From Pseudodesulfovibrio sediminis (GTDB lineage: Bacteria > Desulfobacterota > Desulfovibrionia > Desulfovibrionales > Desulfovibrionaceae), in the NCBI RefSeq assembly GCF_020886695.1, contig NZ_AP024485.1:443001-507000 (forward strand): a stretch of 64,000 nucleotides of DNA. Direction: 5' to 3'. Numbering within the stretch: the stretch's first letter is position 1; each line of letters starts with the position of its first letter. Below are positions 40,582-50,382 of the stretch, piece by piece. The notes beneath the pieces are model-generated. The model made no database searches. It saw only the letters and a program-made list of their open reading frames with translations, and was not told where the DNA came from. Both the position numbers and the translations under genes were made by a program.

Positions 40582-41535
40582 TTAAAACACTAATCGCAAC
40601 AAACCAAGAAGTGGAATAAGAATACAGGCGGTCAGAAAGCCTGTCCAACGGCACAGCCCCAACAATAGCTGGACCTTTTCTTTTGACCACTCAACGCCTT
40701 TCAAACCGAGTATGGGCTTTTCCTTGATCTTGCCGAAATAAACGGTACTGCCGCCCATCTGCGCTCCCACCAACCATGCGGCTGCCGCCATGGGCCACCC
40801 TGCGTTAGGGCTTTCCATCTTCCTGGCGTCAAAAACAAAATTCGACCACGCATCCTTGAAATTCAGTCCTCGAATTTTACCCACGAGGATCATCAGACAG
40901 GCGGTTATTCTGGCGGGTATGTAGGCAAGAACATCATCCACCCTTGCCGCCCCTTCTCCCAGGTCCTTGTATTTTTCCGTCTTATAGCCCCACATTGAAT
41001 CCATGGTGCTGACGGTTTTGTAGACCCAGAGACCACCAACGCCGCACAGAAGAAGATAGAAAAGCGGTGCTACAAAGCCATCATTGAAATTTTCACTGAG
41101 GGTCTCAGCCAGAGTCCTACGGAGACCATTCTCATCGAGCGCTTCTGTATCCCTGCTCACCAACAGGCCAAGCTTTTGCCGAGCCTCTTCAAGGTTCCCT
41201 TCATCCAGTAAATTGGCGACCTTGTTGGATTCATTGAGCAGACTGCCCAGTGCCAGCCCTGCATAGGCAAGGTATAGGACGATGATGACGCCGACATAAG
41301 GGATGGACGCGAGCGATTTCGTGACAACCCAGGCTAGTCCTGAAAAGAGAAAAATTGCTCCCCACCCTGTCGGACGCAGGTTTATATCAATATCGCGCGC
41401 GGCTTTTTCAAACATATCTAACCCTTTGCCAATAAGCCGAACAGGATGAGGCAAAGAATGGGGATCGCCGAATACACGGTCGATAACAATGGCCAAAACC
41501 GGAATGATGAACGCGTAGTATATTTCCATATTCAA
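40582..41535 (-). CDS. cbiB: Adenosylcobinamide-phosphate synthase
   Basis: This 317-residue membrane protein of the CbiB/CobD family attaches aminopropanol phosphate to adenosylcobyric acid in cobalamin synthesis. Landmarks are the N-terminal DRVFGDPHSLPHPVRLIGK, the VSRDTEALDENGLRRTLAETLSENFNDGFVAPLFYLLLCG block, and SPNAGWPMAAAAWLVGAQMGG near the C-terminus. Its stop codon directly abuts the stop of the convergent histidine kinase with no intervening base. It lies downstream of rpoD behind a terminator. No cobalamin riboswitch is visible in the 44-base upstream gap. Confidence 0.93.
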   Translation of the reverse strand: MNMEIYYAFIIPVLAIVIDRVFGDPHSLPHPVRLIGKGLDMFEKAARDIDINLRPTGWGAIFLFSGLAWVVTKSLASIPYVGVIIVLYLAYAGLALGSLLNESNKVANLLDEGNLEEARQKLGLLVSRDTEALDENGLRRTLAETLSENFNDGFVAPLFYLLLCGVGGLWVYKTVSTMDSMWGYKTEKYKDLGEGAARVDDVLAYIPARITACLMILVGKIRGLNFKDAWSNFVFDARKMESPNAGWPMAAAAWLVGAQMGGSTVYFGKIKEKPILGLKGVEWSKEKVQLLLGLCRWTGFLTACILIPLLGLLRLVF

Positions 41536-41570
41536 TAAAAAAAGGGTCGAGAAGCAGAACTCCTCGACCC
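41536..41570 (-). terminator. Intrinsic terminator after rpoD
   Basis: An eight-bp GGGTCGAG/CTCGACCC stem flanked by seven A on the plus strand reads as a T-tract on the minus strand. Confidence 0.82.
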
Positions 41571-41579
41571 GATTGGTTT

Positions 41580-43325
41580 TTAATTTTCGAAGTATGACCT
41601 AAGCAGTGCGCTCCGAACCGGGTGACGCAGCTTCCTGAGGGCCTTGGCCTCAATCTGTCTGATACGCTCACGAGTGACGTTGAAAAGCTTACCGACCTCT
41701 TCCAGAGTGTGGTCGGACTTTTCACCAATGCCGAAGCGCTTCCTGAGTACCTGCTCCTCACGTGGAGTCAGGTCAGACAGGACTGAGGCAATCTGCTCAC
41801 CGAGTTTGGTGGAGACCACCTCTTCAGCAGGCGCAGTGGCCTTCTTGTCTTCAATGAAATCGCCAAGGCTGGAATCTTCCTCGTCACCGATTGGCGTCTC
41901 AAGAGAGATAGGCTCTTTGGCGATCTTGAGAACCTTTTTGACCTTTTCAAGCGGATAATCCATACGCTCCGCAATCTCTTCGGGAGAAGGATCACGACCC
42001 AGTTCCTGTACGAGATACCGAGAGGTCCGGATAAGCTTGTTGATGGTCTCGATCATGTGCACAGGGATACGGATCGTCCTGGCCTGGTCCGCGATGGCAC
42101 GGGTGATGGCCTGACGAATCCACCATGTGGCGTACGTGGAGAATTTATATCCACGCTGGTATTCGAATTTATCGACAGCTTTCATCAAGCCGATGTTGCC
42201 TTCCTGAATGAGATCCAGGAATTGCAAGCCTCGGTTGGTGTACTTCTTGGCAATCGACACAACCAGACGCAGATTGGCACGAATGAGCTCCTGCTTTGCC
42301 CGCATGGCCGTGCTGTTGCCGGACTTGATGCGCCACAGCACCTCTTCGAGGTCGTGGACAGAGTGACAGCACTTGTCCTGAAGACGATTCATGATCTCCA
42401 GCTTACCTGCGAGCATTTCCTTGAAGGAGAAGAATTCCTCCACGGTCATGCCAAGTGTGTCGGCAGCCACAACGGGGTTGATCTCGCGATCGTCAACCTG
42501 TTTGAACAGTTCTTCTATCTCAGTCTTGGTTTGTCCCACAGAGAGGATATATGCTGACAAGTCGCGCTGGCAGTTGTGCATCTGGCGCACATAGTCATTA
42601 ACTGTCTCGATAATACGATCAATCAGTGTCTTTTCCAGCTTGATGTCGCGAAGACGCGTGACAACCTCTTCCTTGAAATCAAGGATTTCCTTCTGGACAC
42701 TGTAGACGCGCTTGTCCAGGCACGCACAGTAGTCAAGCTTGCCATACAGTTTTCTCTTCTTATCGTAGAGGTCTCTCACCTCACCGAGCAGATGGATGAC
42801 GCGCTGGCGCTGGTTCATTTCATCTTCGGAAGGATCATCTTCTTCAATGGTTTTGACCACGTCCTTGAGCTTGATATATCCTTCATCGAGGTCATGCCCC
42901 ACATCAATGAGCTCTTCGATAGCCACGGGAACTTCAACCAGAGAGTAAAGAACGTCCATTTCGCCATTTTCAATCTTCTTGGCTATGACGACCTCACCTT
43001 CCCGGTCCAGAAGCGGCACAGCGCCCATCTCACGCAAATACATGCGTACCGGGTCTGTGGAGCGAGAGGCATATTCCGTGGAATCTTCCTCCTTTTCATC
43101 CAACTCCAGTTCCTTTTCAGGATTGAGTTTTTTGCCGCTATCTTCGGAATCCACGATGGCAATGTCCATCTGGTCGAAAATGGCGTGAATCTCTTCCAGT
43201 TGTTCCGGCGAATTATAGTCGGATGGAAGAGCTTTGCTCAATTCTTCATATGTGAGAAATCCCTTTTTCTTACCTTCGGCAATAAGGGTTTTTATCTGTT
43301 GAATTTCTTTAATGTTGCTCATCAT
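41580..43325 (-). CDS. rpoD: RNA polymerase primary sigma factor (sigma-70)
   Basis: This 581-residue protein has region 1.1 (the first 80 residues), an acidic linker, region 1.2 ([18 protein letters not shown]), a long non-conserved insert of about 200 residues and region 2 ([60 protein letters not shown], read in pieces). Regions 3 and 4 follow, ending in [18 protein letters not shown]. It is the last gene of the macromolecular synthesis operon. The start overlaps the dnaG stop by 17 bases. Confidence 0.97.
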   Translation of the reverse strand: MMSNIKEIQQIKTLIAEGKKKGFLTYEELSKALPSDYNSPEQLEEIHAIFDQMDIAIVDSEDSGKKLNPEKELELDEKEEDSTEYASRSTDPVRMYLREMGAVPLLDREGEVVIAKKIENGEMDVLYSLVEVPVAIEELIDVGHDLDEGYIKLKDVVKTIEEDDPSEDEMNQRQRVIHLLGEVRDLYDKKRKLYGKLDYCACLDKRVYSVQKEILDFKEEVVTRLRDIKLEKTLIDRIIETVNDYVRQMHNCQRDLSAYILSVGQTKTEIEELFKQVDDREINPVVAADTLGMTVEEFFSFKEMLAGKLEIMNRLQDKCCHSVHDLEEVLWRIKSGNSTAMRAKQELIRANLRLVVSIAKKYTNRGLQFLDLIQEGNIGLMKAVDKFEYQRGYKFSTYATWWIRQAITRAIADQARTIRIPVHMIETINKLIRTSRYLVQELGRDPSPEEIAERMDYPLEKVKKVLKIAKEPISLETPIGDEEDSSLGDFIEDKKATAPAEEVVSTKLGEQIASVLSDLTPREEQVLRKRFGIGEKSDHTLEEVGKLFNVTRERIRQIEAKALRKLRHPVRSALLRSYFEN

Positions 43326-45060
43326 CCCTCCTGCGAGATTCCTTCAAGGCCAAGAGTTCAAGTGCCCGCTTGGTGTCGCCTGTTTCCTGCGCCTGACGTA
43401 TGGCCTCAGTGAGCTGACGTCTGTTCATTTCATCTTTACCAGACGAGATTTTGTTACAAATATGCTGCCATTCGTTCAACAACTCCCGACCGGACAAAAT
43501 GTTTGCCCGCATTTCTTCGCGGCATCTGATGTAGAAGCTTTTTTCCTGGCCACCCAACAGATCTGCTATCTGGCCTGGTTGCGCATTGACCAGCTTCTCC
43601 CACAATGCCTTCGCCCAATCAGTGCGAAGAATACGATCAAATCCTCTTTTGGATAGTTCCGGCACATAATCCGGATACTGGATCGGAAACTGTAAAAAGT
43701 ACCGATCGTCCTTATCATCCTTGCCTACACCCATTACCGGTGCCTGCTGAGGAGCCTGAGTCTGTCGAGGCTGCTGTTGTGTGTTGCGTGGCGGTGCGCT
43801 TACACCGGCATCACGCCTGAAGTCAGCCTCTGATAACCCGAGCCCTGCAGCCAACCGGGGCAGGTAATATGCCCTCAAGGATGCATCGGCCAAATCCGAC
43901 AAAAAACTTTTGGCCCAAGCCATGATTTCCCTTGGCGCGAAAGCCGTGCGCAAAGTATTCATGCAATACGCCAAACCATCCGGGGCCTCATTCATGCAAG
44001 CCTCGAATCCATCCGCTCCCTGAACCTGAAGCAGACTATCCACATCTTCCCCATCCGGCATGATGACCACTTTGCAAGCCACACCCTGCAACAGGATCAT
44101 TCTGCTGGATTTCATGGCGGCCTTATGGCCGGCTCCATCGCCATCAAAAACAAGATCAATACGCGACACAAATCCAGCCAACCTTTTAACCTGTTCAGAT
44201 GTCAGGGCAGTTCCCAAAACACCACAGGCGTCAGTGTAGCCGAATTGATGCAGCGATATCACATCCATGTATCCTTCGGTCAGAATGGCTCGTTTTGTTC
44301 GAGTCATAGTGGACCGTGCCAGATTCAACCCATACAAGTGGTCGCCCTTCTTGTAGATGGGAGTATCCGAACTGTTCAGATACTTGGGTTCTCCATCTGT
44401 AATAATTCTACCGCCAAAAGCAATAACCTTCCCTGATAAATTCTGAATGGGAAAAATCAATCTTCCACGGAATCTATCGTAAATATTACCTTTTTCGTTT
44501 TTTGACAAAAGTCCGGCTTCGACCCCTTGATCAGGATTTCGCCCTTTTGATTTCAAAAAATTGTCCAAACCATGCCAATCGTCAGGACTATACCCCAACT
44601 GGAATTTGTCCATGACGTCCTGTGTCATACCACGATCAGTCAAATATTTTCGACAAAAATCTCCAGAGGCTACACGCAAATTCCGCTGAAACCACTGGCT
44701 GGCTTCCTCATGCATGGCAATGAGCATCTGTGTACGGGCTTTCCGTTCAGCTGCATGCGGGTCATGGGGGACATGTGAGAGCTCGATCCCGGCCTCGGCA
44801 GCCAACTGCTCAAGAGCCTCCCGAAAATCCAGCCCATTGATACGTCCATAAAAATCAATGACATCACCTGAGGCCTGACACCCAAAGCAATAGAAAAATC
44901 CTTCGTCATCATTGACGGACATGGAAGGTTTGGTTTCCTGATGGAATGGACACGCCCCCATAAATCGGCCTGAAACGGGTTTCAGGTCTACATAACGGCG
45001 CACTATGTCCGAGATATTGATTCGGGCCTTGACAGCCTCGACACCACTTCTGTCCACCAA
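43309..45060 (-). CDS. dnaG: DNA primase
   Basis: This 583-residue primase makes RNA primers for replication. The N-terminal zinc ribbon shows CPFH and CFGC. The catalytic core follows with [13 protein letters not shown], and the TOPRIM motifs are [14 protein letters not shown] and [12 protein letters not shown] glutamine/proline-rich linker near residue 430 separates the core from the C-terminal helicase-interaction domain. It overlaps rpoD by 17 bases and follows mutS2 by 13. Confidence 0.96.
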   Translation of the reverse strand: MVDRSGVEAVKARINISDIVRRYVDLKPVSGRFMGACPFHQETKPSMSVNDDEGFFYCFGCQASGDVIDFYGRINGLDFREALEQLAAEAGIELSHVPHDPHAAERKARTQMLIAMHEEASQWFQRNLRVASGDFCRKYLTDRGMTQDVMDKFQLGYSPDDWHGLDNFLKSKGRNPDQGVEAGLLSKNEKGNIYDRFRGRLIFPIQNLSGKVIAFGGRIITDGEPKYLNSSDTPIYKKGDHLYGLNLARSTMTRTKRAILTEGYMDVISLHQFGYTDACGVLGTALTSEQVKRLAGFVSRIDLVFDGDGAGHKAAMKSSRMILLQGVACKVVIMPDGEDVDSLLQVQGADGFEACMNEAPDGLAYCMNTLRTAFAPREIMAWAKSFLSDLADASLRAYYLPRLAAGLGLSEADFRRDAGVSAPPRNTQQQPRQTQAPQQAPVMGVGKDDKDDRYFLQFPIQYPDYVPELSKRGFDRILRTDWAKALWEKLVNAQPGQIADLLGGQEKSFYIRCREEMRANILSGRELLNEWQHICNKISSGKDEMNRRQLTEAIRQAQETGDTKRALELLALKESRRRDDEQH

Positions 45061-45073
45061 GCGTCTCCGTCGA

Positions 45074-47368
45074 TTACTTCAATTTCACTTCAGTCATGCC
45101 ATCCCCACCCCGATCTTCGGGTGCCAGGGAAAACGTCTCAACCGCCGGATAGTATTTAAGAAAATTATGGACTTCACGTCGCAATGCCCCAGTACCGCGA
45201 CCATGAACGATCTCCAACTTGCCAGCACCCTTGCGCAAAGCGCTATCCATGGCCCGCTCAAGTTCGGCAATAGCCATATCCGCCCTGTTTCCCCGAAGGT
45301 CGACTTCTACCACAAGATCGTTTGGCGAAGACACTGGTTTTGCGTTTTTGAAGGGCGCCTTCCTTGTCTTACCAGCCGGACCGAGATGTTCCGCCTTGAC
45401 CCACATGGCTACACCGCCGATATCGACTTTGGCCTGCTTTTTCTTGGTGTTGACTTCAAGCACGGTACCGATCTTGTTCCATGCCAGATACGACACTTTC
45501 ATGTTCGGGACAATATCATTGAAGGCAAAGGAGGCAACTTTTTCTTGTGATGCTCCCATATCTTCAACTTTCATACGAACCTGAGACAATTTTTTACGGG
45601 CCTCTTTTCGACTGATTTTGTCAGCCTGCCACTGTTTGACCAGGTCCTGAGTGCGTGTCTGAATATCCTTGAGAAGTTTGGTCCGCTCCTTCTCAAATTT
45701 TTCTTCCAGTTTGGCGCGCTTCTGCTCAATCTTTCCCCGTTCCCTTTCAATGGCATCCAGTTCGTCTTCGCGTTTCACGGCCATTGCATTGAGTCTGTCG
45801 AGGACAGAGGATGTATCGGAACCATCCAGCAATAAATACTTTTCGGCACGAGTGAGAATTTCTTGAGGGAGTCCATGCTCTTTTGCCACATCCAGTGCGA
45901 TGGATGCTCCCACCTGGTCGTAGGCGAGCTTGAACAACGGCTTCTTTGTACTCGGATCAAACAGCACGCTGGCAGCACGAACGGCTTCGGTGGCCATTGC
46001 ATACGCCTTCAGCGCCGGGAAATGGGTTGCCGTAAAGGTTGTAGCCTGCCGTTCAACCAATGAATCAATCACGGCCTGAGCTAACGCGGCGCCCTGCGTA
46101 GGATCGGTGCCAGCGCCAAATTCGTCGAGAATGAACAGAGAACGGCTGTCAACATGCTCCCATACGCGTTGCAGATATTGAATCTGCGCCGTGAATGTGG
46201 ACACATTTTCTTCAAGGGATTGCTCATCACCCATGATAACAAATATTTCAGTCCAGAACGGCAGTCGACTGCCCTCGGCCACAGGCACAGGCAGACCGGA
46301 AAAGGCCATCAATCCAATGAGGCCCACGGTCTTGAGACAGACCGTCTTACCACCAGCGTTGCCTCCGCTGACAATCATGGCCTTCTGGCCATCCAACAAT
46401 CCTATGCTAAGAGCCTGAACAGATTCTTCTGCCAGGGCCAACAGAGGGTGCCGAGCCTTGAGCAGGTTGGGCGCCCCTTCTTCCACTACTTCTATAGTGC
46501 GACCGTCGTACTGATTGGCCAGTTGCACCTTGGCCATGAGAACATCCATAACAACAAGCGCCTGATATGCTCCAGCAACCTCTTCCCGTTCTGTACGAAC
46601 GAGATCGGTCAGATATTGCAGCACCTTGTACTCTTCAGCGCGCTCTTCACGCTTGAGTTCCTGAAGCTTGTTGTTCGTCTCAACAAGAAAAATTGGTTCG
46701 AAATAGCAGGTCTCACCCGTCTGTGAATAGTCGTGGATGATGCCTTTGGTTTTGTTCTTGTAGTTTGCCTTGATGGGCAGCACATAACGGTCTGACGAAA
46801 CCGTCATGTATTCATCCTGCATGGCCTGGGCCATGTTCTCCTGCAAAATGAAGTCTTTGACCCGCTTGGTGCAACGTTGATGAATGGAACGAATTTCCTG
46901 CCTGACAGCCAATAGGTCGGGCGAGCTTTCATCTCGTATTTGCCCTTCCGCATCCAGGCAACGGACAATGCCGGAAATAGTCTTTTGGGGCCATGCATAG
47001 TTGAAAAGAGTCGTGTGAAGCGTATCCCATTCCCGATCCTGAAAACGTTCAAGGGACTCCCTGGCGTTTTTGGCTATATCAAGAATGATACGTAAGGCAA
47101 AAAGCGCATCCTGATCCAGGACCGCCTGATCACTGTCCAGATGGGGAAAGATGCCTCCCATCTCGGGGAATGGCGTCAACTTGAAGCCGGACTCCCCTAC
47201 CCACTGGGCTGCCTGTTCAAACAGAACGGACGCGTTCCGCACGTCTTCACATGATTTAAACGGGCTGATCTCCAGGCACGACTGAGCCCCGGGTTCGGAT
47301 ATGGCGAAACCGGATAATGCCCCAAGGATCTTGGGAAACTCCAATACATGGAAAGTTCTGGACTCCAT
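45074..47368 (-). CDS. mutS2: MutS2 family protein with Smr domain
   Basis: This 764-residue protein lacks the mismatch-binding N-terminal domain of MutS. It has the MutS core with Walker A SGGNAGGKTV, Walker B SLFILDEFGAGTDPTQGAAL and ATHFPALKAYAM. A long charged coiled coil follows (about residues 510-600), and a C-terminal Smr nuclease domain carries VDLRGNRADMAIAELE and EIVHGRGTGALR. MutS2 proteins act on branched DNA or on collided ribosomes, depending on species. Its position inside the rpsU-dnaG-rpoD operon is notable and fits the ribosome or replication link. Confidence 0.94.
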   Translation of the reverse strand: MESRTFHVLEFPKILGALSGFAISEPGAQSCLEISPFKSCEDVRNASVLFEQAAQWVGESGFKLTPFPEMGGIFPHLDSDQAVLDQDALFALRIILDIAKNARESLERFQDREWDTLHTTLFNYAWPQKTISGIVRCLDAEGQIRDESSPDLLAVRQEIRSIHQRCTKRVKDFILQENMAQAMQDEYMTVSSDRYVLPIKANYKNKTKGIIHDYSQTGETCYFEPIFLVETNNKLQELKREERAEEYKVLQYLTDLVRTEREEVAGAYQALVVMDVLMAKVQLANQYDGRTIEVVEEGAPNLLKARHPLLALAEESVQALSIGLLDGQKAMIVSGGNAGGKTVCLKTVGLIGLMAFSGLPVPVAEGSRLPFWTEIFVIMGDEQSLEENVSTFTAQIQYLQRVWEHVDSRSLFILDEFGAGTDPTQGAALAQAVIDSLVERQATTFTATHFPALKAYAMATEAVRAASVLFDPSTKKPLFKLAYDQVGASIALDVAKEHGLPQEILTRAEKYLLLDGSDTSSVLDRLNAMAVKREDELDAIERERGKIEQKRAKLEEKFEKERTKLLKDIQTRTQDLVKQWQADKISRKEARKKLSQVRMKVEDMGASQEKVASFAFNDIVPNMKVSYLAWNKIGTVLEVNTKKKQAKVDIGGVAMWVKAEHLGPAGKTRKAPFKNAKPVSSPNDLVVEVDLRGNRADMAIAELERAMDSALRKGAGKLEIVHGRGTGALRREVHNFLKYYPAVETFSLAPEDRGGDGMTEVKLK

Positions 47369-47391
47369 AAGTGAGTCGCGTCCTTGGAAAG

Positions 47392-47838
47392 TTAGGAGAG
47401 CTTGGACTTAACCAGTCCACTGGCTTTCTTGCCGTCCACCTGCCCCTGGTGGGCGGAAAGGACAGCTTGCATCACCTTACCCATGTCAGCCATGGAGGAC
47501 GCACCGAGGTCGGCAATGGCCTTGTCGACCGCTGCATTCAACTCATCATCGGAAAGTTGTTTGGGAAGATATACTTCAAGCTCGACAAGCTCTGCGGCTT
47601 CGATCTTAGCCAGATCTTCTCTGTCAGCTTTCATATATTGATCGTATGAATCTTTGCGTTGCTTGACCTGTTTTGCAATAAGATCAAGAACGACTTCGTC
47701 CGCGAGGGACTCAGCCTTTTCATCGACCAAACGGTTTTTAATGGCCGTCTTGAGATGTCTCAAGACGGCCACTTTTACCGTCGATTTAGCCTTGTAGGCC
47801 TCGATGTAGTCTTTGTCTATTTGTTTAAAAAGACTCAT
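47392..47838 (-). CDS. yqeY: GatB/YqeY domain protein
   Basis: This 148-residue all-helical YqeY protein is homologous to the tail of GatB, the tRNA-dependent amidotransferase subunit. Conserved pieces are LRHLKTAIKNRLVDEK, IAKQVKQRKDSYDQYMKADREDL, EVYLPKQLSDDEL and MGKVMQAV. The exact role is unknown. It follows rpsU by two bases and precedes mutS2 by 23, as in many bacteria. Confidence 0.93.
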   Translation of the reverse strand: MSLFKQIDKDYIEAYKAKSTVKVAVLRHLKTAIKNRLVDEKAESLADEVVLDLIAKQVKQRKDSYDQYMKADREDLAKIEAAELVELEVYLPKQLSDDELNAAVDKAIADLGASSMADMGKVMQAVLSAHQGQVDGKKASGLVKSKLS

Positions 47839-47840
47839 GT

Positions 47841-48041
47841 CTACATGTTGCGCATTTTACGCATCTTTTTAGCAAGCCTTTTCTTGGCGGCAGCTTTCTT
47901 TTTCTTCTTCTGCACGCTGGGCTTTTCGTAGTGCTGACGCTTTTTCAGCTCGGACAGAATTCCGGCCTTCTCGACCTGCTTCTTGAAGCGGCGGAGAGAG
48001 ATGTCGAAATTGTCATTTTCATCAAAGTAAACGCCTGGCAA
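47841..48041 (-). CDS. rpsU: 30S ribosomal protein S21
   Basis: This 66-residue ribosomal protein has a TTG start behind a very strong GGAGGTGAT ribosome site. It begins [21 protein letters not shown], contains [19 protein letters not shown] and ends in a highly basic tail. S21 sits at the platform of the 30S subunit near the anti-Shine-Dalgarno sequence. It is the first gene of the macromolecular synthesis operon. The extreme complementarity of its ribosome site may matter for its own control. Confidence 0.95.
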   Translation of the reverse strand: MPGVYFDENDNFDISLRRFKKQVEKAGILSELKKRQHYEKPSVQKKKKKAAAKKRLAKKMRKMRNM

Positions 48042-48065
48042 AGTAAATCACCTCCTCGGTGAACT

Positions 48066-48085
48066 GCCCGCATGTTTTGGCGGGC
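48066..48085 (-). other. Hairpin in the rpsU 5' leader
   Basis: A six-bp GCCCGC/GCGGGC stem with an eight-base loop lies about 25 bases before the rpsU start on the minus strand, directly upstream of its ribosome site. It could influence rpsU translation. Confidence 0.35.
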
Positions 48086-48166
48086 TAGCGAAATAAGAGA
48101 ACTTACATATACGTATCACACGTGGAATGCAACACTTAATTTTTATAAAGCAAAAGTTCGTATCAT

Positions 48167-48200
48167 AAGAAAAGGCCTGTCGACTGAGACGACAGGCCTT
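48167..48200 (-). terminator. Intrinsic terminator after the 57-residue membrane protein gene
   Basis: An 11-bp AAGGCCTGTCG/CGACAGGCCTT stem is followed on the minus strand by TTTTCTTA. Confidence 0.82.
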
Positions 48201-48221
48201 GATTCTCAAAAAATGTATGAA

Positions 48222-48395
48222 CTAGTGTTCGGCTGCTTTGGCGTCACGCAGAGACTGCAGGACAGTAACAGCAAGGGCGAGGCCGATAACGCCAAGGACG
48301 ATGTACAAGACACCGAAAAAGACGAAGTGATCGGGCATCCACCAGGGAAGGTCCATGGGCAGTGGGCTGTGTACGGTTTCACCGTGAATCATCAT
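48222..48395 (-). CDS. Small single-span membrane protein, 57 residues
   Basis: A 57-codon frame 14 bases downstream of hupB on the same strand, with a GGAG ribosome site nine or ten bases before the ATG and a terminator just after its stop. The protein has a short polar N-terminus with PLPMDLPWWMPDHF, one membrane helix (about residues 24-46: FVFFGVLYIVLGVIGLAL) and a charged C-terminal tail. I do not recognise a named family. The clean transcriptional unit argues that it is real. It may be a small regulator or subunit of a membrane complex encoded elsewhere. Confidence 0.75.
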   Translation of the reverse strand: MMIHGETVHSPLPMDLPWWMPDHFVFFGVLYIVLGVIGLALAVTVLQSLRDAKAAEH

Positions 48396-48409
48396 AAAAA
48401 TTACTCCAA

Positions 48410-48682
48410 CTATTTGACGGCGTCTTTAAGAATTTTGCCAGGGCGAAATTTGACGACCTTTGTGGCCGGGATCTTGATCTCAGCCCCGGTGCGAGGGTTG
48501 CGTCCTACGCGGGCCTTACGCGCTTCAACAGCGAAAGTGCCGAAACCAGTCAGGGTCAACTTGCCATCTGATACCAGAGTGCCCTCAACGGTCTCAAGAA
48601 ATGCATTCAGTGCGCGCTCAGCGTTAGCTTTGGTCAAGTTGGCCTTTTCCGCGATTTTAACAACCAATTCAGCCTTTGTCAT
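48410..48682 (-). CDS. hupB: HU family DNA-binding protein
   Basis: This 90-residue histone-like protein starts TKAELVVKIAEKANLTKANAERALNAF and carries the DNA-binding arm signature GFGTFAVEARKARVGRNPRTG, ending in KVVKFRPGKILKDAV. It bends and compacts DNA as a dimer. A GAGGAGG site precedes the start. A second, diverged HU-like gene lies at 61.5 kb, so the organism has at least two. The 273 bases upstream are AT-rich and hold its promoter, which I could not pinpoint. Confidence 0.95.
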   Translation of the reverse strand: MTKAELVVKIAEKANLTKANAERALNAFLETVEGTLVSDGKLTLTGFGTFAVEARKARVGRNPRTGAEIKIPATKVVKFRPGKILKDAVK

Positions 48683-48955
48683 CAGTCATTCCTCCTCGAT
48701 GAATAATTACCTGTACGTATCTGGTTAAAGTGCAGCCAGAGCACAAAACGTACTCACACTTTGATTCCTTCAACAAGTCACTTCTTGGCCTTTAAATGAA
48801 CTTTCGCTGTGTGTCCAGTCTGAGCAGGAAAAAAACGAAAAAAACTACGCCATATGGCGCTTTCAAGGCCATTTTACTTTTTTAAAATATACACTGAAGT
48901 GCATTTTTTTGCCCATTCGAATAAAAGAGGCCTCAGCTTTTTGTGAAAATGTGCA

Positions 48956-49735
48956 CTAAATACATTTCGACAGCGCCCTAAATTGTTCCGGGGTGAGGTT
49001 CTCAGGGCGACTCTTTGGATTGACGCCTTCCTGATCAAACCAGGCTTCAACAGCAGGCGACCACCGCTTCTTGAGTATGGTGGAAATCTGTTTTCTTCGT
49101 TGTTGAAATAATATCTTAATCAGTCCGGACAACTTTTCGGGATCTTCCGGCCATTGATTTATAGGTAATGGATCAAACCGAACGACAGCTGAATCAATTT
49201 TAGGCTGAGGTCTGAAAACTGTCGGCGGTACTTTGAACAGATATGTCGTGGTGCAAAAATTCTTGACCCAGGCAGTCAGTCCGCCAAAGGCCTTGCTGTT
49301 CGGTTGAGAGGTCAGCCGAAGGGCAACTTCATGTTGGACCATGAATACCGCCCTTTGCAGCGTTGTCACCTGACTCACGATGTCCCAAATAAGTTTGGAA
49401 CCCACATTGTATGGGAGGTTGCCAATGATTTTACACGGCTCATTGTTCAAAGACGCCCAGGGGAATTTCAAGGCATCGCACCGAACGACGTTGAGATCCG
49501 GGTAGTCTTCATCCAGTCGGTCTGCAAGGCTGTCGTCCATTTCGATGGCTGTCAGCGACTGCGCCCCGACTTCAGCAAGATGCTCTGTCAAAGCCCCCTG
49601 CCCCGGACCTATTTCTATTATTATATCATCGCTTCCGGGATCGAGAGCATCCACGATTTTGCGACAGATGTTTTGATCGATCAAAAAGTTCTGTCCCAGA
49701 CTTTTCTTGGCTCTATGCTGATGGCGGTCATTCAT
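48956..49735 (-). CDS. rsmA: 16S rRNA dimethyladenosine transferase (KsgA)
   Basis: This 259-residue enzyme dimethylates A1518 and A1519 of 16S rRNA. It starts HRAKKSLGQNFLIDQNICRKIV and has the SAM motif IIEIGPGQGALTEHL. The adenine-methylating motif is NLPYNV, followed by VFMVQHEVALRL and the C-terminal KIDSAVVRFDPLP block. The 114-base gap upstream is shared with the divergent apt operon. Confidence 0.96.
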   Translation of the reverse strand: MNDRHQHRAKKSLGQNFLIDQNICRKIVDALDPGSDDIIIEIGPGQGALTEHLAEVGAQSLTAIEMDDSLADRLDEDYPDLNVVRCDALKFPWASLNNEPCKIIGNLPYNVGSKLIWDIVSQVTTLQRAVFMVQHEVALRLTSQPNSKAFGGLTAWVKNFCTTTYLFKVPPTVFRPQPKIDSAVVRFDPLPINQWPEDPEKLSGLIKILFQQRRKQISTILKKRWSPAVEAWFDQEGVNPKSRPENLTPEQFRALSKCI

Positions 49736-49789
49736 TCTTTGTTCTCCGTTGGCAATGGATAGCCGAAGGCCATTTGTCTGGCAACATCA

Positions 49790-49819
49790 TTGACACCATA
49801 ATGTGTCAAAACGTATGGG
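49790..49819 (+). promoter_or_regulatory. Promoter with operator-like inverted repeat for apt-mtnP-mtaD
   Basis: A perfect inverted repeat TTGACAC-N6-GTGTCAA (49790-49809) contains TTGACA as the -35 box. TATGGG at 49814-49819, after an 18-bp spacer, is the best -10. A repressor bound to the repeat would block the promoter. Confidence 0.5.
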
Positions 49820-49849
49820 TCTTCGGTATTAATTATTTTAGGAGGACTC

Positions 49850-50371
49850 ATGGATTTACGTCATTATGTGCGGGACATTCCCGATTACCCCAAAAAAGGT
49901 ATCACCTTTTACGATATTACCCCGATTCTGATGGACCCGGAAGCATTTCAGTATGCTGTGGATCAATTGGCAGAGAAATATAAAGAGAGCGGTGCAACAA
50001 AGATTGTGGCTGCTGACGCACGTGGATTCATCTTCGGCGCTCCCCTGGCTCTCAAAATGGGCATCAGCTTTGTGCCTATCCGCAAGCCCGGTAAACTGCC
50101 CTATAAGAACCGCTGTGTTACCTATGACCTTGAATATGGTTCCGACACACTGTGCATGCATGTGGATGCCATTGGACAGGATGACAAAGTTCTCCTGATC
50201 GATGACCTGCTGGCCACCGGCGGCACAGCTGAAGGCATGGTCAAACTGGTCAAGGAAGCAGGTGGAATTATCGTGGGTGCCGGTTTCATCATTCAGCTCG
50301 GCTTCCTGGATGGAGACAAGGTTATGAAAGCCGCAGGCGTTGACCACGATTTTCTCCTTGAAATCAACTAG
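49850..50371 (+). CDS. apt: Adenine phosphoribosyltransferase
   Basis: This 173-residue purine salvage enzyme converts adenine plus PRPP to AMP. It starts RHYVRDIPDYPKKGITFYDITPI, carries GFIFGAPLALKMGISFVPIRKPGKLP, and has the PRPP-binding VLLIDDLLATGGTAEGM. A GGAGG ribosome site is present. It is followed by methylthioadenosine phosphorylase after 11 bases, whose product adenine is its substrate. Confidence 0.96.
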   Translation: MDLRHYVRDIPDYPKKGITFYDITPILMDPEAFQYAVDQLAEKYKESGATKIVAADARGFIFGAPLALKMGISFVPIRKPGKLPYKNRCVTYDLEYGSDTLCMHVDAIGQDDKVLLIDDLLATGGTAEGMVKLVKEAGGIIVGAGFIIQLGFLDGDKVMKAAGVDHDFLLEIN

Positions 50372-50382
50372 AAGGTATTACC

